Made by a program: the position numbers and the translations under genes. Shown here piece by piece: positions 45,701 through 54,278 of a DNA stretch of 54,337 nt. The stretch comes from PXAP01 sp964520585 (GTDB taxonomy: Bacteria; Bacteroidota; Bacteroidia; Bacteroidales; PUMT01). The stretch is taken from positions 1 to 54,337 of the forward strand of contig CAZFOO010000017.1 of assembly GCA_964520585.1 (NCBI GenBank). Direction: 5' to 3'. Numbering within the stretch: the stretch's first letter is position 1; every line of letters begins with the position of its first letter. The notes under the pieces were generated by a model that did no database searches, was not told the DNA's origin, and saw only the letters and a program-made list of their open reading frames with translations.

Positions 45701-47547
45701 AAGCATCTTCTCGTAGCAAATGAAGTTAAATATATTGAAATTGCCGACGCAACAATATTTCCATCTGACGAAACACTGACCATTGGTGAAAATGCAGAAA
45801 TATTTCCTCTGAAGGATGCCAGGATTTCTGCCAACCGTGAAAACACCATGCACGAAATATACAATGCCGGAATAAACATAACAGCAAAAAATGAATACAA
45901 CGGATCAGGATATTATGATTACAGAAATGAACTCGATGAGGTTCAGACAATTTTTTTTAATGAAATATCGGTGAATCAAAATACAGAAACCATTGCTTCA
46001 GGAGAAGTGGATAAAAGCAATGACTTTATGCTGAGCCCCAGGTTCTCTTTTACCGGTAAGGCAGAGATGCTCGCTTCACGCAACCATCTTAACTTTAATG
46101 GTGTATCGGGACTGCCACATAACTGTAGCAACCTTAACAGTCAGGAGTTGGCTTTTGAAAATATAATAGACCCAATGGAGATACTGATCCCGGTTTCTCC
46201 AGGCACACTATCCGGTGAAGGCGAAAGGATATATTCAGGAATTTTCATAGCTACCGACTCTGTTCATATTTATCCTGCATTCCTGACTAAAAGAAAAAAC
46301 TATGCTGATCAGCTCATTATAACGGCAGACGGGCATATGAAATTTGAACCTGGCTCCGGTGAATACAGGATAGGATCAATGGAAAAACTAAGAGATCCGT
46401 CAACAAACGGAAACATTCTAACCTTTAATCCGGATGAATGCCTGATTTGGGGAGAAGGTCAGCTTGAAATGGGCGTAACATTCGGACAGCTTCAGTTAAA
46501 AGCAAATGGCTCCGCATATAACAGGGTAAATATAAACGAAACAAGCATTGAAGGCATTATCAGTATAGATTTCCCCTTTTCCGAAGATGCCATAGGGCAT
46601 ATGGCCCATGCTGCGGACAGTATCGGTAGTGAACCGGTGGACTCAAATTCTTATTATTTTAAACGTGGACTCAACGAAATACTTGGTAAGCAACAAGCCG
46701 ATGATTACAGATCATCAATAGTAAGCGAGAGCAGACAATTCCGTGTCCCTGCAGAATTACAAAAAACTTTTGTATTGTCGGATGTCAGACTTAACTGGAA
46801 TAAAGAAAGCCGTTCCTACATTTCCCGTGGTAAAATAGGAATAGCATATATTGGCGGGATAAGGGTCAATAAAATGTTTACCGGATACCTGGAAATCACC
46901 AAACGAAGGTCGGGTGATTACATTGATCTCTACTTAGAACTGGATAAAAATAACTGGTATTATTTCGGATATACAAGGGGTGTTATGCAGGCTTATTCTT
47001 CCGATACCAAATTCATTGGCATTATTGACGATTTGGCTCTCAGACACAGGAGGGAACGGGGATCATCCGCTGAAGAAAAATATGTCTATATGCTGGCTAC
47101 CGATACTAAACAGGAACAATTTTTCAGCAGATACAGGCAATATAAGGATAATGAGAATAATGAAAACGAACAATCCGGGAATGATATAAATCCGGGTGCA
47201 GGGGTTCAGCCTGGCGAAGAAAAAGAGCAAGATGAAGAGCAGGAAGAGGAGCAGGAAGAGGAGCANNNNNNNNNNNNNNNNNNNNNNNNNNNNNNNNNNN
47301 NNNNNNNNNNNNNNNNNNNNNNNNNNNNNNNNNNNNNNNNNNNNNNNNNNNNNNNNNNNNNNNNNCTGGCGAAGAAAAAGAGCAAGATGAAGAGCAGGAA
47401 GAGGAGCAGGAAGAGGAGCAAGAAGAGGAGCAAGGAGAAGAGCAGGAAGAAGAGCAGGAAGAGGAGCAGGAAGAGGAGCAAGAAGAGGAGCAAGGAGAAG
47501 AGCAGGAAGAAGAGCAGGAAGAAGAGCAGGACGGGTTTTTTAGCTAG
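42710..47547 (+). CDS. Giant secreted modular protein of unknown function with Glu/Gln-rich repeat tail (crosses an assembly gap)
   Basis: About 1560 residues if the gap is closed by its 55-base overlap. I chose ATG 42710, directly before a signal peptide (MRKLFSLTILCITVFLWHN, cleavage near ILIAG). The mature part is beta-rich. From about residue 580 a pattern like G-x-G-x-L plus a hydrophobic S/DFxF stretch recurs near residues 587, 687, 775, 865, 968, 1064, 1167 and 1247, about every 80-103 residues; clear copies are RGSGKLDYLASEMYSEDF and KGAGSLELGNAEIFSDDY. The C-terminus is a disordered tail of EEEQ/EEQG units ending DGFFS. No catalytic motif, barrel signal or type IX sorting domain is visible. 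Similar large hypotheticals seem to exist in Bacteroidota, but I know of no function. The last stop overlaps the convergent phosphodiesterase gene by 8 bp. Confidence 0.75.
47266..47365. other. Assembly gap of exactly 100 Ns inside the giant gene
   Basis: The round length marks a placeholder of unknown true size. The 55 bases before it (47211-47265) and the 55 bases after it (47366-47420) are identical. This is what two contig ends sharing a 55-mer graph node look like. The reading frame across the Ns is therefore arbitrary. Confidence 0.98.
47401..47520 (+). repeat. Perfect 60-bp tandem repeat encoding the Glu/Gln-rich tail
   Basis: 47401-47460 and 47461-47520 are identical 60-base blocks made of 12-base units of the type GAAGAGGAGCAG, with a CAAGGAGAAGAG variant. 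In the correct frame each encodes 20 residues of EEEQ and EEQG units. More copies may be hidden in the gap. The repeat length exceeds 55 bases, which explains the assembly break. Confidence 0.95.
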
Positions 47548-48046
47548 GAGTTTTCTTTTGGAGTTCAATTATCTCCAGACCGGAAATTTTCCCTTTGTCA
47601 ATTACGAAACGAACAGCTGTCTGCAACTTATGCATACCAGCCCTTCCTGCTGCACCGGGGTTAATATGCAATAGACCAAGTTTCTTATCATTTATGACTT
47701 TAAGTATATGTGAATGACCGCAGATAAATAACCCTGGAGGGGACTGATAAATCAGTTTTCTGATCTGGACATCATATTTGCCGGGGTATCCTCCAATATG
47801 AGTTATCCACACATCAATTCCTTCGCAATTAAACCTTTGATGAGCAGGAAATCTATTGCGTAACTCCTGACCATCGATGTTTCCGTATACTGCCTTCAAA
47901 GGCTTAATTTCAGCAAGTCTTTCGGATACTTCAATGCTGCCAATATCGCCGGCATGCCATATCTCATCGCAAGATTCAAAAAATTCAGCCAGACGTTCAT
48001 CAAAAAAACCATGTGTGTCGGAAAGACAACCTATTTTAGTACTCAT
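47540..48046 (-). CDS. YfcE/MJ0936-type metallophosphoesterase
   Basis: 168 residues with a calcineurin-like phosphoesterase fold. Metal-binding motifs in order are CLSDTHG, IWHAGDIG, VYGNIDGQ, WITHIGGYPG and FICGHSH, close to the YfcE family, which hydrolyses phosphodiesters in vitro. The true substrate is unknown. It is convergent with the giant gene (8-bp overlap of the ends) and divergent from rsmE, whose promoter lies in the short gap between starts. Single-gene unit. Confidence 0.9.
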   Translation of the reverse strand: MSTKIGCLSDTHGFFDERLAEFFESCDEIWHAGDIGSIEVSERLAEIKPLKAVYGNIDGQELRNRFPAHQRFNCEGIDVWITHIGGYPGKYDVQIRKLIYQSPPGLFICGHSHILKVINDKKLGLLHINPGAAGRAGMHKLQTAVRFVIDKGKISGLEIIELQKKTPS

Positions 48047-48066
48047 GAAAAAATGTTTTATTTTTG
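48034..48066 (+). promoter_or_regulatory. Candidate rsmE promoter
   Basis: TATTTTTG at 48059-48066 matches TAnnTTTG exactly. TTTT at 48034-48037 stands 21 nt upstream as a weak -33. The predicted transcript would have a leader of about 50 nt before ATG 48124. Confidence 0.4.
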
Positions 48067-48123
48067 CTTACCAGATCATAAGCACTTTTTCTCTTTACTG
48101 AAAAAACAAAACCTGACACCCCA

Positions 48124-48831
48124 ATGCATCTGTTTTACTATCCTGATATAGAAGATAACCATTTCACCCTGAACAGAAACGAATCAGCTCATTGCGTGAA
48201 GGTTTTGAGACTGGGAATTAATGACATCATTTACCTTACCGATGGTAAAGGTAAACTTTGCAGGGCCAAGATAATAATTCCGGATAAGAAAGCCTGCACC
48301 ACTGAAATAATTGAAGTGTCGAGGGTTAATTCAGAAAGGGATTATAAACTGCATATTGCAATTTCTCCTACGAAAAACATTGAGCGGTTCGAATGGTTTC
48401 TGGAGAAAGCAACCGAAATAGGAATTGACATGGTAATTCCACTGATGTGTAATAATTCAGAACGCCGCATAATAAAAGAGGACCGTTTAAAAAAGGTTAT
48501 GGTGGCGGCTATGAAACAATCTCTTAAATCATGGCTGCCCGCAATTACCCCATTTATGGATTTTGATAATCTGGTAAAACAGCAATTTACCGGATACCGT
48601 TATTTGGCAACCGGAAGCGAACCATTAAGTAACCACCTTGGAAATATTTACATCAAAAAATCTGATGTACTTATATTCATAGGTCCGGAAGGAGATTTCC
48701 GGGAAGAAGAAATGGAACTTTCCAGGCACCATGGCATCATTCCCGTCAGCTTGGGTGAAAGCAGATTAAGGACAGAAACAGCCGGAGTGGTTGCCTGCCA
48801 CACAATAAACCTGGTAAACTCTTTAACTTAA
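48124..48831 (+). CDS. rsmE: 16S rRNA (uracil-1498-N3)-methyltransferase
   Basis: 235 residues, SPOUT-class methyltransferase. An N-terminal PUA-like part begins MHLFYYPDIEDNHFTLNRNE. The SAM-binding knot near the C-terminus has FIGPEGDFREEEME and VSLGESRLRTETAGVVA. It methylates U1498 of 16S rRNA in assembled 30S subunits. Length is typical. It ends 10 bp from the convergent small gene at 48842. Confidence 0.95.
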   Translation: MHLFYYPDIEDNHFTLNRNESAHCVKVLRLGINDIIYLTDGKGKLCRAKIIIPDKKACTTEIIEVSRVNSERDYKLHIAISPTKNIERFEWFLEKATEIGIDMVIPLMCNNSERRIIKEDRLKKVMVAAMKQSLKSWLPAITPFMDFDNLVKQQFTGYRYLATGSEPLSNHLGNIYIKKSDVLIFIGPEGDFREEEMELSRHHGIIPVSLGESRLRTETAGVVACHTINLVNSLT

Positions 48832-48841
48832 ATCCCTTATA

Positions 48842-49048
48842 TTAAAGATTCCTGTTTTGTTTTTCTGCATATTCAACCAGTCGCCTGATAACAGATCTAC
48901 TTACATCAAAATGCAGTTTATCAAGACATGAAAACACATCTCTGAAAGTGCTGTTTTGATCGGTATCACAGAAGTCGATATCCAGCATCTCGGGATGGCC
49001 ATCTTCAAGGTCATTTAGTGTGTAAAGATAATGGTAGCTTTTCTTCAT
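48842..49048 (-). CDS. Small conserved-looking protein of unknown function
   Basis: 68 residues, no signal peptide or membrane helix. The sequence starts MKKSYHYLYTLNDLEDGHPE and ends with a basic helix, VSRSVIRRLVEYAEKQN. It looks like a real gene because it fits between rsmE and the ECF sigma gene with good spacing, starts with ATG and has a coding-like mix of residues. It precedes no known partner. I recognise no domain. Confidence 0.6.
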   Translation of the reverse strand: MKKSYHYLYTLNDLEDGHPEMLDIDFCDTDQNSTFRDVFSCLDKLHFDVSRSVIRRLVEYAEKQNRNL

Positions 49049-49091
49049 AGGCTATTTAACAACTTTTAACAGGTTCCACATAAAACAAAAA

Positions 49092-49137
49092 ACGAAAGCC
49101 GGAAGGATTTATTATTATAAACCCACCCAACTTTCGT
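49092..49137 (-). terminator. Intrinsic terminator after the sigma factor gene
   Basis: In the minus direction ACGAAAG pairs with CTTTCGT, and inside it GGGTTTAT pairs with ATAAATCC across an AATA loop. The segments between are mostly G-C and G-T compatible. The hairpin is followed by TTTTTGTTTT. It lies about 30 bp after the sigma gene stop codon. Confidence 0.75.
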
Positions 49138-49168
49138 AAAAAACCTGTTTTTTTATTCTTTGTTAAAT

Positions 49169-49759
49169 TTAGCTCATCGTAAGACTAATATTTTTCTTTT
49201 CAAGCAACTTCCTCAGGTTAATTAGGGCATAGCGCATCCTTCCCAGCGCGGTGTTTATGCTGACATCTGTCTGTTCTGCTATCTCCTTGAAACTCATGCC
49301 GCCATAATGCCTCATGAGAATTACCTGCTTCTGTTCATCGGGTAATTCATCTATCAGTTGCCTTACATCACTAGTTATCTGGTCTTTGATCATTATATCT
49401 TCCACGTTCTGATCAGAAAATTTCCTTGAATTGAAAATATCTGCATCATAATCATCGTTGGAAAGTGTATTGATCTGTTTCTCTTTTCTAAAATGATCAA
49501 TTATCAGGTTATGGGCAATCCTTATTACCCAGGAAACAAAACGACCATTATCCTTGTATTTACCATCGACTAGTGAACGTATAACCTTAATAAAAGTATC
49601 CTGGAAAATATCTTCGGCAAGTTGCTGATTTTTCACAACCAGCACTATATAAGTAAATACTTTCTGGCGATGCCGGTTTATAAGTTTTTCTATACTTACC
49701 TTGTCACCCGAAAGAAACTGCTCGATGAGCTGCTGATCACTCATTCTCTTTGTATTCAC
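49169..49759 (-). CDS. ECF-type RNA polymerase sigma factor
   Basis: 196 residues from a GTG start at 49759, chosen because a strong AGGAGG site lies 5 bp upstream. Region 2 is FTYIVLVVKNQQLAEDIFQDTF through RFVSWVIRIAHNLIIDHFRKEK; region 4 is LPDEQKQVILMRHYGGMSFKEIAEQTDVSINTALGRMRYALINLRK. There is no adjacent anti-sigma gene, so it is not one of the Sus-type sigma/anti-sigma pairs and may be controlled differently. It is divergent from uvrA and followed by a terminator. Target promoters are unknown. Confidence 0.93.
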   Translation of the reverse strand: MNTKRMSDQQLIEQFLSGDKVSIEKLINRHRQKVFTYIVLVVKNQQLAEDIFQDTFIKVIRSLVDGKYKDNGRFVSWVIRIAHNLIIDHFRKEKQINTLSNDDYDADIFNSRKFSDQNVEDIMIKDQITSDVRQLIDELPDEQKQVILMRHYGGMSFKEIAEQTDVSINTALGRMRYALINLRKLLEKKNISLTMS

Positions 49760-49764
49760 GTTTA

Positions 49765-49770
49765 CCTCCT
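49765..49770 (-). promoter_or_regulatory. Strong Shine-Dalgarno site for the sigma factor gene
   Basis: Reading towards the gene, AAAAAGGAGG then TAAAC precede GTG 49759. A full AGGAGG is unusual in this window, where most genes lack one, and it fixes the GTG as the start. Confidence 0.7.
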
Positions 49771-49887
49771 TTTTAAAATTATTCTCAAGCGTAAATGTTT
49801 TTTCGATAGCAGTCTCTTTTATGATTTGTACAGTTTTAAAATCTTATATGTTACAAAGATGGAAAAAAAAATCCGATTCATAAAGTA

Positions 49888-49919
49888 TTTTAAAATGCAA
49901 AAGAAAACTGCTAACTTGC
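49888..49919 (+). promoter_or_regulatory. Candidate uvrA promoter
   Basis: TTTT at 49888-49891 is 20 nt from TAACTTGC at 49912-49919, near the -33/-7 layout of Bacteroidota but with an imperfect -7. A possible opposing promoter for the sigma gene (CATCTTTG on the minus strand at 49854-49861) lies just to its left. No gene is seen in the rest of the 266-bp divergent spacer. Confidence 0.3.
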
Positions 49920-50025
49920 ACCGGTGAAAATCACATACAATCAATTGTTATGATGAAAGTTACCTTTTAAAAAACATTTCAACAAAACGTCATCTATAAT
50001 TAAACAATAATTATGCCAGAAAATA

Positions 50026-52860
50026 ATGCAGGGAATTAATAAGCAGATAATCATAAAAGGGGCACGAGTTCATAATTTAAAGAACGTAGATGTAAGGATT
50101 CCCCGCGATAAGTGTGTCGTAATAACCGGATTATCAGGCTCCGGAAAATCATCCCTGGCTTTTGATACTCTTTATGCCGAAGGACAACGTCGATACGTGG
50201 AGAGCCTTTCTTCATATGCAAGACAGTTTCTGGGAAAAATCAATAAACCAGAGGTAGACTTTATAAAAGGCATACCTCCGGCAATAGCTATTGAACAAAG
50301 AGTCAATACACATAATCCCAGATCAACTGTTGGCACATCAACTGAGATATATGATTATCTTAAATTGCTTTATGCTCGCATTGGCAGAACAATTTCACCT
50401 GTTTCGGGCAATGAAGTAACAAAACACAGCGTAAGCGAGGTGGTAAATTATATTCTCTCCCTTAAAGAAAACACTACAGTTCTGATTATGGCGCCAATAC
50501 CGAAGCCCCCGCCTGCCCTTTTCGAAAAAAATCTTAGCATATTATTACAACAGGGAATAACAAGGATCTATGACGGAAATAAAACAGAAAAGATTCAAGA
50601 TATACTTGACAATCCTGAAAGGTCTGAATATCCGGATAATATATATATCGTTACCGACAGACTGAGAGTTGCGTGGGATGGTGATACCAGGTCCAGGATT
50701 GCCGATTCGGTAGAAAACTCATTCTATGAGGGAAACGGGGAATGCTTTCTTAAAATCGAGGAGTTGGGCAGGGAATCTGAAATGCTCTTTTCCAGCCGCT
50801 TTGAACTGGACGGGATTATTTTCGAAGAACCTACCGAATATATGTTCAGCTTCAACAACCCTCTTGGCGCATGTCCCCTTTGCGAGGGATATGGAAAAAT
50901 AATCGGAATTGACGAAGATCTTGTCTTTCCTGATAAGAGTTTATCGGTATACAATGACGCTGTCGCTTGCTGGAGAGGAGAAAAGATGAAGAAATGGAAA
51001 GAAAAACTTGTTTACAATGCTTCAAAGTTCGGTTTTCCGGTTCATAAACCCTATTATGAGCTGAGCGATGAAATGAAAAAACTTTTGTGGACGGGTAACC
51101 GGTATTTCAATGGCCTGGACAAATTTTTCAAATACATTGAAAAGAAAAGTTACAAAATCCAGTACCGGGTAATGTTATCAAGATACAGGGGTCGCACTAC
51201 CTGCAATAAATGCAAAGGAACAAGGCTAAAGGAAGAATCATCATGGGTAAAAGTCGCCGGCAAACCGATTCAGGAAATTGTTCAGATGCAGATATCAGAT
51301 CTTTCCCTGTTTTTCAGAAATATAAAACTGGAGCAACATGAATTTGAAATAGCGGACAGGATTATCAAAGAAATAAAAAACAGAATTGAGTTTCTCGTAA
51401 ATGTCGGACTGGGTTATATTTCCCTGAACCGGCTTTCTGCAACCCTGTCTGGTGGCGAATCACAGCGCATAAGACTTGCAACCACACTCGGCAGTGACCT
51501 TGTAGGCTCGCTGTATATTCTTGATGAACCCAGTATTGGATTGCATCCGCGTGACACCCATCTCCTGATCGGCGTTCTCAAACAGCTTAAAGAGGCGGGT
51601 AACACCGTTGTTGTGGTTGAACATGATGAAGATATTATAAGAGCCTCCGACCATATAATTGATATTGGCCCCCTTGCCGGCAGACTCGGTGGGGAAGTTG
51701 TATACCAGGGAGATCAGCGGGGACTGACAAAACAGGAAAACAGTATTACCGGGAGGTACCTTACCGGCAGACAAGGCATCTCAATTCCTGAAACCAGACA
51801 CAAGTGGAATAATTTCATAGAAATTACAGGCGCCTCTGAAAATAACCTGAAGAGGATTAATGTCAGGTTTCCGCTTAACGTAATGACGGTTGTAACCGGA
51901 GTAAGCGGGTCTGGAAAATCATCGCTGGTGAAAAGCATACTTTACCCGGCACTGAGTAAACATTATCATAGCACCGGCACGAAGACAGGTCAATTCGGCA
52001 TACTAGGAGGAGATCTCAGGCAGCTTTCGGGAGTTGAAATGATTGACCAGAACCCTATCGGCAGATCGTCAAGATCGAATCCGGTGACTTATGTTAAAGC
52101 TTACGATGAGATCCGCAAACTTTTTGCAGCTCAGACGGCATCAAAACTAAATAATTTCAAACCTGGCCATTTTTCTTTCAATATAGAAGGTGGCAGATGT
52201 GAAGAGTGTCAGGGAGAGGGTTCTATAAAAGTAGAGATGCAATTTATGGCCGATGTGAATCTCGTCTGTGAAAACTGCCAGGGAAAACGTTTCAGGGAAA
52301 ACATTCTGGAGGTCAGTTACAGGGGTAAAAACATACATGATGTCCTGGAATTAACCGTCAGGGAAGCTATTGATTTCTTCTCAGAAAAGAAGGGCACTAT
52401 GGAAAACAAAATAGTAGATAAGCTAATGCCCCTGGACGAAGTGGGTCTTGATTATGTGAAACTGGGACAATCATCCAGTACCCTCAGCGGCGGAGAAAGC
52501 CAGAGAGTCAAATTAGCCTCCTTCCTGGGAAGAGAGAAGACCCACCAGCCGGTCATGTTTATATTCGACGAACCCACCACCGGATTACATTTTCACGACA
52601 TAAAAAAGCTCCTGAGGGCATTTAGGGCTTTGATAGACAGGGGGAATACCGTTTTAGTGGTTGAGCATAACCTGGAGATAATAAAGATGGCGGACTGGGT
52701 TATTGATCTTGGACCTGAAGGAGGTGAAAAGGGAGGTTATTTGTTATTTGAAGGTACACCGGAAGATCTTTCACAATGCGTGAGTTCTTATACCGGTGAG
52801 CATCTTAAGAACAAATTTCTCCGGAAAACCAAATTTGAAAGCAACAAGGTGACCAAATGA
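50026..52860 (+). CDS. uvrA: Excinuclease ABC subunit A
   Basis: 944 residues, typical length. It is the damage-scanning ATPase of nucleotide excision repair, working with UvrB and UvrC. Two ABC modules are visible: Walker A GLSGSGKSS and GVSGSGKSS, with signatures LSGGESQRIRL and LSGGESQRVKL. The zinc fingers are also clear: CPLCEGYG and CNKCKGT in the first half, CEECQGEG and CENCQGKR in the second. EGQRRYVESLSSYARQFLG and STVGTSTEIYDYLRLL-like segments are family hallmarks. The ATG at 50026 follows an out-of-frame ATG at 50013 whose short frame ends after eight codons. Confidence 0.97.
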   Translation: MQGINKQIIIKGARVHNLKNVDVRIPRDKCVVITGLSGSGKSSLAFDTLYAEGQRRYVESLSSYARQFLGKINKPEVDFIKGIPPAIAIEQRVNTHNPRSTVGTSTEIYDYLKLLYARIGRTISPVSGNEVTKHSVSEVVNYILSLKENTTVLIMAPIPKPPPALFEKNLSILLQQGITRIYDGNKTEKIQDILDNPERSEYPDNIYIVTDRLRVAWDGDTRSRIADSVENSFYEGNGECFLKIEELGRESEMLFSSRFELDGIIFEEPTEYMFSFNNPLGACPLCEGYGKIIGIDEDLVFPDKSLSVYNDAVACWRGEKMKKWKEKLVYNASKFGFPVHKPYYELSDEMKKLLWTGNRYFNGLDKFFKYIEKKSYKIQYRVMLSRYRGRTTCNKCKGTRLKEESSWVKVAGKPIQEIVQMQISDLSLFFRNIKLEQHEFEIADRIIKEIKNRIEFLVNVGLGYISLNRLSATLSGGESQRIRLATTLGSDLVGSLYILDEPSIGLHPRDTHLLIGVLKQLKEAGNTVVVVEHDEDIIRASDHIIDIGPLAGRLGGEVVYQGDQRGLTKQENSITGRYLTGRQGISIPETRHKWNNFIEITGASENNLKRINVRFPLNVMTVVTGVSGSGKSSLVKSILYPALSKHYHSTGTKTGQFGILGGDLRQLSGVEMIDQNPIGRSSRSNPVTYVKAYDEIRKLFAAQTASKLNNFKPGHFSFNIEGGRCEECQGEGSIKVEMQFMADVNLVCENCQGKRFRENILEVSYRGKNIHDVLELTVREAIDFFSEKKGTMENKIVDKLMPLDEVGLDYVKLGQSSSTLSGGESQRVKLASFLGREKTHQPVMFIFDEPTTGLHFHDIKKLLRAFRALIDRGNTVLVVEHNLEIIKMADWVIDLGPEGGEKGGYLLFEGTPEDLSQCVSSYTGEHLKNKFLRKTKFESNKVTK

Positions 52861-52909
52861 ATTACTTAGTCCATTACAGAAATGCCCGGACTGAACAAAA
52901 CACCAGGAA

Positions 52910-53347
52910 CTATTGAGTCATTCCAAACAAAATGGCAACACATCCGCTGGCCGGCTCCTCCCCCTGGCCGGCGGGCAGTACCCTCACTGAAATTACAAGT
53001 TGCTGCGTTGATTCCAGACGAAAGTCCCATATCCTTTTATAATCATTATCACGATTTGTATACAGCACATTATGCTGATTGTCCATTACCTCAAATTCAA
53101 TTCCTGACAACACCTCTGTACCACATATTGCAATTCTGTAATCCTGACCGGGATAAAACGTCTTATAAAGTTCTGCTTCTTCTCCTTCTGTAAGTACCGC
53201 AGCATGATAATTACCATCATGAGTGTATTTGCCAAGTTCTGCCCGGCAGATTCTCTTCGCAAAACCTTTGCACTGCCCAATGGCCTTTTCAGGTAAAACA
53301 ACAAAAATTACGGTACAAAGAAAAAGAAATGCCAAAAAACGTCTCAT
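52910..53347 (-). CDS. Exported protein of unknown function
   Basis: 145 residues from Met at 53347, which directly precedes a signal peptide (MRRFLAFLFLCTVIFVVLPE); the longer frame begins at 53371 and would overlap the upstream gene. The mature part, about 120 residues, has cysteines in GQCKGFAKRICRAELG, YRIAICGTEVLSG and ASGCVAILF that could form disulfides. The rest is beta-like, with FEVMDNQHNVLYTNRDNDY. It lies 13 bp after the lipoprotein gene on the same strand, so the two are probably co-transcribed. I recognise no family. Confidence 0.75.
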   Translation of the reverse strand: MRRFLAFLFLCTVIFVVLPEKAIGQCKGFAKRICRAELGKYTHDGNYHAAVLTEGEEAELYKTFYPGQDYRIAICGTEVLSGIEFEVMDNQHNVLYTNRDNDYKRIWDFRLESTQQLVISVRVLPAGQGEEPASGCVAILFGMTQ

Positions 53348-53360
53348 GCGATAATTAAAT

Positions 53361-54278
53361 TTAAGAAACAAAACGGTTGCGTATATCAGTAACGGTGGAC
53401 TTCAACTGACGAAATATATCACTATCTATATTGGATGAGGAATCCGATCTGAGAAGGGTTACCGGATCATCGGGAGCATTGATAACACGGACACGGGATG
53501 ACTTGATGTCAATTTCCCTGAAAATTTCTTTTATCCTGTCCATTTCAACTATGAGATCAGCAATATCCTGATCGTGTTTATAATCTTCAAGCATAAGCAA
53601 TACCACCTCAAACGACAACTTACTGTCCACTATCCTTTCCACTAAATTATTTCCTTCTATCTCCCTGCCATCGGTGAGATTAAGTGCCAGATAAAGTCCT
53701 TCGATCCAGCCGCCCACAAACATCATTGCAGCAACAGCTTCCCTGTTATTCTCCTGCAGGAATGAACTCGAGTTCATGAAAGATTCAGAAACAATATCCA
53801 TAATAACTTCCTGGTTATGAAGGTTATCTTCGAGTCTTTCCATTGTATTATTATCAACAGCGTCGATTATGCCAAGATTTTCAGCAAGATCTTTTGCGGT
53901 ATCCATATATTTCATGCACACCTGGGACTGGTTAAAAATGCTGGCATAAGAAATATCAGTTGTATAAACTCCGAGATTAATAGCCATTTGTTTGTTTGTA
54001 AGGTATTTTGAGGCATTTTCAACCGGGTTCATCAATTCTTCATTATATACGGCACCGGCAGATCTGAGCATCATGGCAGTTTCCAATGGTGATGGCAATG
54101 AATAGAAAATCTGTTTTGCCCGAAAAGCCTCACTCAATTCTTCATCGGTAATATCAAGGTCAAGATCGGTACCGGTATCATTACGGGAACCGTTACCAGC
54201 ACAACCAGATAGCAGCAAAAATATTAACAGCAACATTAAGTTTTCCAAAAAACCTGAACGGGGAATAAACAATTTCAT
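53361..54278 (-). CDS. Lipoprotein of unknown function
   Basis: 305 residues with a lipoprotein signal (LLLSGC, Cys26) and an acidic Ser/Asp linker (GTDLDLDITDEEL) behind the cysteine. The rest is predominantly helical: RAKQIFYSLPSPLETAMMLRSAG, NREAVAAMMFVGGWIEGLYLAL and SFEVVLLMLEDYKHDQDIADLIVEM. I find no enzyme motif. It is followed 13 bp on by the small exported protein, suggesting a functional pair in the envelope. Only 59 bp of upstream sequence are in the window, so more genes could precede it. Confidence 0.8.
   Translation of the reverse strand: MKLFIPRSGFLENLMLLLIFLLLSGCAGNGSRNDTGTDLDLDITDEELSEAFRAKQIFYSLPSPLETAMMLRSAGAVYNEELMNPVENASKYLTNKQMAINLGVYTTDISYASIFNQSQVCMKYMDTAKDLAENLGIIDAVDNNTMERLEDNLHNQEVIMDIVSESFMNSSSFLQENNREAVAAMMFVGGWIEGLYLALNLTDGREIEGNNLVERIVDSKLSFEVVLLMLEDYKHDQDIADLIVEMDRIKEIFREIDIKSSRVRVINAPDDPVTLLRSDSSSNIDSDIFRQLKSTVTDIRNRFVS

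Noticed and set aside
47196..47674. Lys/Arg/Ser-rich (KSRKRS-type) and Leu/Phe-rich readings across the gap
   Set aside because: They are alternative frames of the 12-base Glu/Gln repeat, created by the arbitrary 100-N spacer. The frame continuous with the upstream gene reads EEEQ units and stops at 47545-47547.
52944..52980. G/C-rich CTGGCCGG duplicate as a uvrA terminator
   Set aside because: It lies inside the coding region of the convergent exported protein and is not followed by a T tract.
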